64,000 nt of DNA, from the NCBI RefSeq assembly GCF_005952805.1, contig NZ_CP040709.1, positions 2,914,001 to 2,978,000 of the forward strand, given 5' to 3'. This stretch comes from Inhella inkyongensis. Its GTDB lineage: Bacteria; Pseudomonadota; Gammaproteobacteria; Burkholderiales; Burkholderiaceae_C. The translations under genes and the position numbers were made by a program. Each line of letters starts with the position of its first letter. The first letter of the stretch is position 1. A model generated the notes under the pieces. It was not told the DNA's origin. It ran no database searches and was given only the letters and a program-made list of their open reading frames with translations. This document shows positions 61,783 through 64,000 of the stretch, piece by piece.

Positions 61783-62523
61783 TTACTTGCCAATACGTTT
61801 CGCAGCAAGACGGCGCATATTGCCCATCGACATGCGATGCATTTCGATCACTTGCAACACGCCACGACGGTGCCAGTCCAGCACCACCTTGTCGTCCAGC
61901 TTGGCGAACTTCTCTTCGTTAACGGCCAGGAAACCCTCGACTTCGATCTTTTCGCCATTGGGCAGCTGGGCCTCGAAGCGCATGCCTTCCAGGATGTCGG
62001 CTTCGTCCAGCATCTCGCACAGCGCGCGGGTGCGCTGGGTCTCGGCTTCGTAGTTGTCCAGGAACTGCAGGGCCGACTTGGTGAACTCGGTGGGCTCGCC
62101 CTTGTCGTCGAACAGGGCCTCGCCCTCGGTGGTCGAGAAACCTTCCCACTGCTCGTCCATGCAGACGGCGACCTGATCACCGCCGTCCACACCGGCCATG
62201 GCGAAGGGGTAGCGACGCACATAAGCGGGGGCGTACTCGGCGTCCCACTGGCCGTCGGCCTTCAGGAACAGGTTCTCGCCCTGCTTCAGGCCCAGCACGG
62301 CCAGAGGCATCAGGGGGGCGGGCTTGCCGTCCTTGCCCTCTCCGGCACGCACGAACACGATGGGGTATTCGCGGCAGCTGTCAGCAAACTCGATGACATT
62401 CAGGAACACCGAGTTCAGTTCCGCGGCCTGCTTCAGGCCGCCCACATCGCTGCGCACGCGCAGATTGCGGTGTTGCACACGGTCCAGAGCGACCAGGCTG
62501 CGGTACATGGGGGGGAATTTCAT
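61783..62523 (-). CDS. SapC family protein
   Basis: This 246-residue protein matches the SapC family (PF07277): LNSVFLNVIEFADSCREYPIVFVR, PLAVLGLKQGENLFL, YAPAYVRRYPFAMAG and EGEALFDDKGEPTEF are its usual landmarks (each segment as seen in this sequence; the first is longer in the protein). Despite the name it is not a transporter subunit; its role is unclear, and relatives occur with S-layer or oxygenase genes. It starts 53 bp after the CNNM-type gene. Confidence 0.88.
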   Translation of the reverse strand: MKFPPMYRSLVALDRVQHRNLRVRSDVGGLKQAAELNSVFLNVIEFADSCREYPIVFVRAGEGKDGKPAPLMPLAVLGLKQGENLFLKADGQWDAEYAPAYVRRYPFAMAGVDGGDQVAVCMDEQWEGFSTTEGEALFDDKGEPTEFTKSALQFLDNYEAETQRTRALCEMLDEADILEGMRFEAQLPNGEKIEVEGFLAVNEEKFAKLDDKVVLDWHRRGVLQVIEMHRMSMGNMRRLAAKRIGK

Positions 62524-62576
62524 GGGGTACTTTCAAAGAGATGAATGCCGATGGGGCTGGGCGCCCCGGCTTGAGG

Positions 62577-63860
62577 TCAGGAAAGGCGTGTCACCAGCAC
62601 CTTGTCCACACGCTTGCCGTCGAGGTCCACGACCTCGAAACGCCAGCCCTCCCACTCCACCGCGTCGGCTGTGCGCGGCAGGCGGCCCAGCAGCAGCATG
62701 ATCATGCCGGCCAGGGTGTTGTAGCGCCCGCGCTCTTCCTCGGGCAGTTCCTTCAATTCCAAACGGTCCTTGAGCTCCGGCGCCGGAATCAGGCCATCGA
62801 TCAACCAACTGCCGTCGCCACGCGGCGTGGCCCAGGCCTCGCCGTCCGAGGGCGCATTGAACTCGCCGGCAATGGCCTCCAGCAGGTCACGCAGCGCGAT
62901 CACGCCCTGCACCTCGCCGTACTCGTCCACCACAAAGACCAAGGGCGCGTCGCTGGCGCGGAATTGTTCCAGCAGTTCCATGCCGGACAGGGTCTCAGGC
63001 ACAAAGACCGGCGGCACCACGCTGCCCACCAGATCCAAGGCTTCCCCTGAGAGCGCGCGCGCCAGCAGGTCTTGCGCCGACACCAAGCCCAGCACATCCG
63101 ACAGATCGCCGCGGCACACCGGGTAGCGGCTGTAACCATGCTCCCGCAGCACCGCCAACACCTCGGCGGGGCTGGCCTCGGCGTCCAGCCAGGCAATTTC
63201 GGCGCGCGGAATCATCATCGAACCGGCCTGGCGCTCATCCAGCCGGAACACATTGCGCACCATCTGGTGTTCGCTCTCTTCAATCACCCCGGCGTCCAGA
63301 CCCTCTTCCAAACTGGCCGCAATCTCTTCGGTGGTGACGCTGCGCTGCCCCATGTCCTTCAGGCCCAGCATGCGCAGCGTGGCCTCGGTGCAAAAGGACA
63401 GCAGGCGCACAAAGGGGCGGGTCAGGGCCGAGATCAAGTCCATCGGCGGCGCCACCCGGCGCGCGATCAACTCCGGATACAGCTGACCCAGGCGCTTGGG
63501 CACCAATTCGCCAAACACGATGGTGACAAAGGTGATGCACACCACCACCAGGCCGGTGGCGCTCAGGTTTGCGGCCTTCTCGCCCAGCGAGAACTGATGC
63601 TCCAGCCAGGTGGAGAGCGGCCCGGCAAACGCGGCCTCACCGACGATGCCATTCAGCACCCCGATGGAGGTGATGCCGATCTGGATGGTGGAGAGGAATT
63701 TGGTCGGGTTATCGTGCAGCGCCAGGGCCGCCGCGGCGCCCGACTCTCCGGCTTCCACCAGCACCTGCAGGCGGGCCTTGCGGCTGGCCGTCAGGGCCAT
63801 TTCCGACATCGCAAACCAGCCGTTGAGCAGAATCAAAAACAGTAAAAGCGCGGTATCCAT
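62577..63860 (-). CDS. CNNM/CBS-domain transporter (hemolysin/CorC-like, UPF0053)
   Basis: This 427-residue protein has an N-terminal DUF21/CNNM membrane domain with three to four helices (LLLFLILLNGWFAMSEMALT, GLVVVCITFVTIVFGELVPK), a pair of CBS domains (about residues 215-335, for example MMIPRAEIAWLDAEASPAEV and PLVFVVDEYGEVQGVIALRD), and a C-terminal CorC_HlyC domain. Relatives are implicated in magnesium or cobalt efflux. It heads the minus-strand run with SapC. Confidence 0.92.
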   Translation of the reverse strand: MDTALLLFLILLNGWFAMSEMALTASRKARLQVLVEAGESGAAAALALHDNPTKFLSTIQIGITSIGVLNGIVGEAAFAGPLSTWLEHQFSLGEKAANLSATGLVVVCITFVTIVFGELVPKRLGQLYPELIARRVAPPMDLISALTRPFVRLLSFCTEATLRMLGLKDMGQRSVTTEEIAASLEEGLDAGVIEESEHQMVRNVFRLDERQAGSMMIPRAEIAWLDAEASPAEVLAVLREHGYSRYPVCRGDLSDVLGLVSAQDLLARALSGEALDLVGSVVPPVFVPETLSGMELLEQFRASDAPLVFVVDEYGEVQGVIALRDLLEAIAGEFNAPSDGEAWATPRGDGSWLIDGLIPAPELKDRLELKELPEEERGRYNTLAGMIMLLLGRLPRTADAVEWEGWRFEVVDLDGKRVDKVLVTRLS

Positions 63861-63930
63861 TCAGCCAAGCGCAGCGCGCCTAAATAACGAAGCGCCGGCA
63901 GGCGGCGCGCGCGGCATTGTCTCAGCCCGC

Positions 63931-64000
63931 TCAAGCCGCGCCGCCTGCGGGTTCTCCCGCCCCCAGTGAGTGCAGGGCCGCCCCGAGCTCACTGCCCCCT
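63931..64000 (-). CDS. Possible C-terminal end of a further minus-strand gene
   Basis: A minus-strand frame is open from the window edge and ends at TGA 63931-63933 with the sequence SELGAALHSLGAGEPAGGAA. Its alanine/glycine-rich end resembles a protein C-terminus, and the position fits a gene upstream of the CNNM gene. Too little is visible to name it. Confidence 0.3.
   Translation of the reverse strand, partial: GGSELGAALHSLGAGEPAGGAA

Noticed and set aside
1..64000. tRNA, rRNA, CRISPR array, prophage or toxin-antitoxin module.
   Set aside because: Gaps are short, none shows a cloverleaf or regularly spaced repeats, and no integrase, Cas, phage or toxin genes were recognised.

Overview
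This 64 kb window is chromosomal DNA from a high-GC betaproteobacterium. The gene content fits Burkholderiales, most likely the Rubrivivax/Roseateles/Leptothrix side of the order. That placement is inference from a class I phaC-phaA-phaB operon, an msrB-yciB-bolA-parvulin block, glnA-ntrB-ntrC, and a hmgA-fahA pair with its own IclR regulator. About 58 protein genes are supported. They are packed tightly, with many ATGA-type stop/start overlaps and several convergent 3' overlaps. I see no rRNA, tRNA, CRISPR array, prophage or intact insertion sequence.

Layout. 1-4318 (minus): fatty-acid beta-oxidation operon (acyl-CoA ligase, FadB/FadJ-type bifunctional enzyme, truncated acyl-CoA dehydrogenase). 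4411-7230 (plus): msrB, yciB, bolA, parvulin isomerase, DUF2062 protein. 7199-8519: orphan YbbA-type ABC ATPase divergent from a TesA-type esterase. 8523-12048: FecR/DUF6600 protein, peptide deformylase, metallo-beta-lactamase-fold (MBL) hydrolase. 12045-18608 (minus): glnA, a DUF4124-like gene, ntrB, ntrC, and an unusual NHL-propeller/M23-peptidase fusion. A good sigma-54 promoter lies upstream of glnA. 18788-24074 (minus): translationally coupled operon of uncertain purpose (AIM24 family, YncE propeller, polysaccharide deacetylase, fatty acid hydroxylase, EI24 membrane protein, MoCF domain protein). 24186-27812 (minus): phaCAB. 27881-31097: small membrane protein, pgeF, maiA, Nudix hydrolase, diguanylate cyclase. 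31114-35796 (minus): lapG, lapD, Old Yellow Enzyme, ppk2. 35862-37956: HDOD protein, then a lower-GC stretch with one unrecognised membrane protein and about 515 bp without a gene. 37957-41537 (minus): cytochrome c4, HD-GYP protein, orphan oligopeptide-type binding protein. 41643-54124: MoxR ATPase, GNAT, EAL and GGDEF proteins, VWA protein, tamA, tamB, TPR-GGDEF protein. 54119-57442: AraC regulator divergent from hydroxylase, MBL and VanZ-like genes. 57412-60871: fahA, hmgA and the divergent iclR. 60884-63860 (minus): CNNM/CBS transporter, SapC, N-acyl amino acid synthase.

How the parts connect. Nitrogen control: NtrB/NtrC acting through sigma-54 probably drives glnA. Carbon storage: PHB synthesis is here beside beta-oxidation and tyrosine catabolism, both of which supply acetyl-CoA or acetoacetate. 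Cyclic-di-GMP: three GGDEF proteins, one EAL, one HD-GYP and a LapD/LapG switch lie within about 24 kb. Envelope: TamA/TamB, YciB and the M23 fusion.

The observations most worth following are the NHL-M23 fusion behind ntrC, a dispersed palindromic repeat that supplies the coding N-terminus of tamB, the ATGA-coupled AIM24/deacetylase/hydroxylase operon, and the atypical segment at 36.8-38.0 kb.
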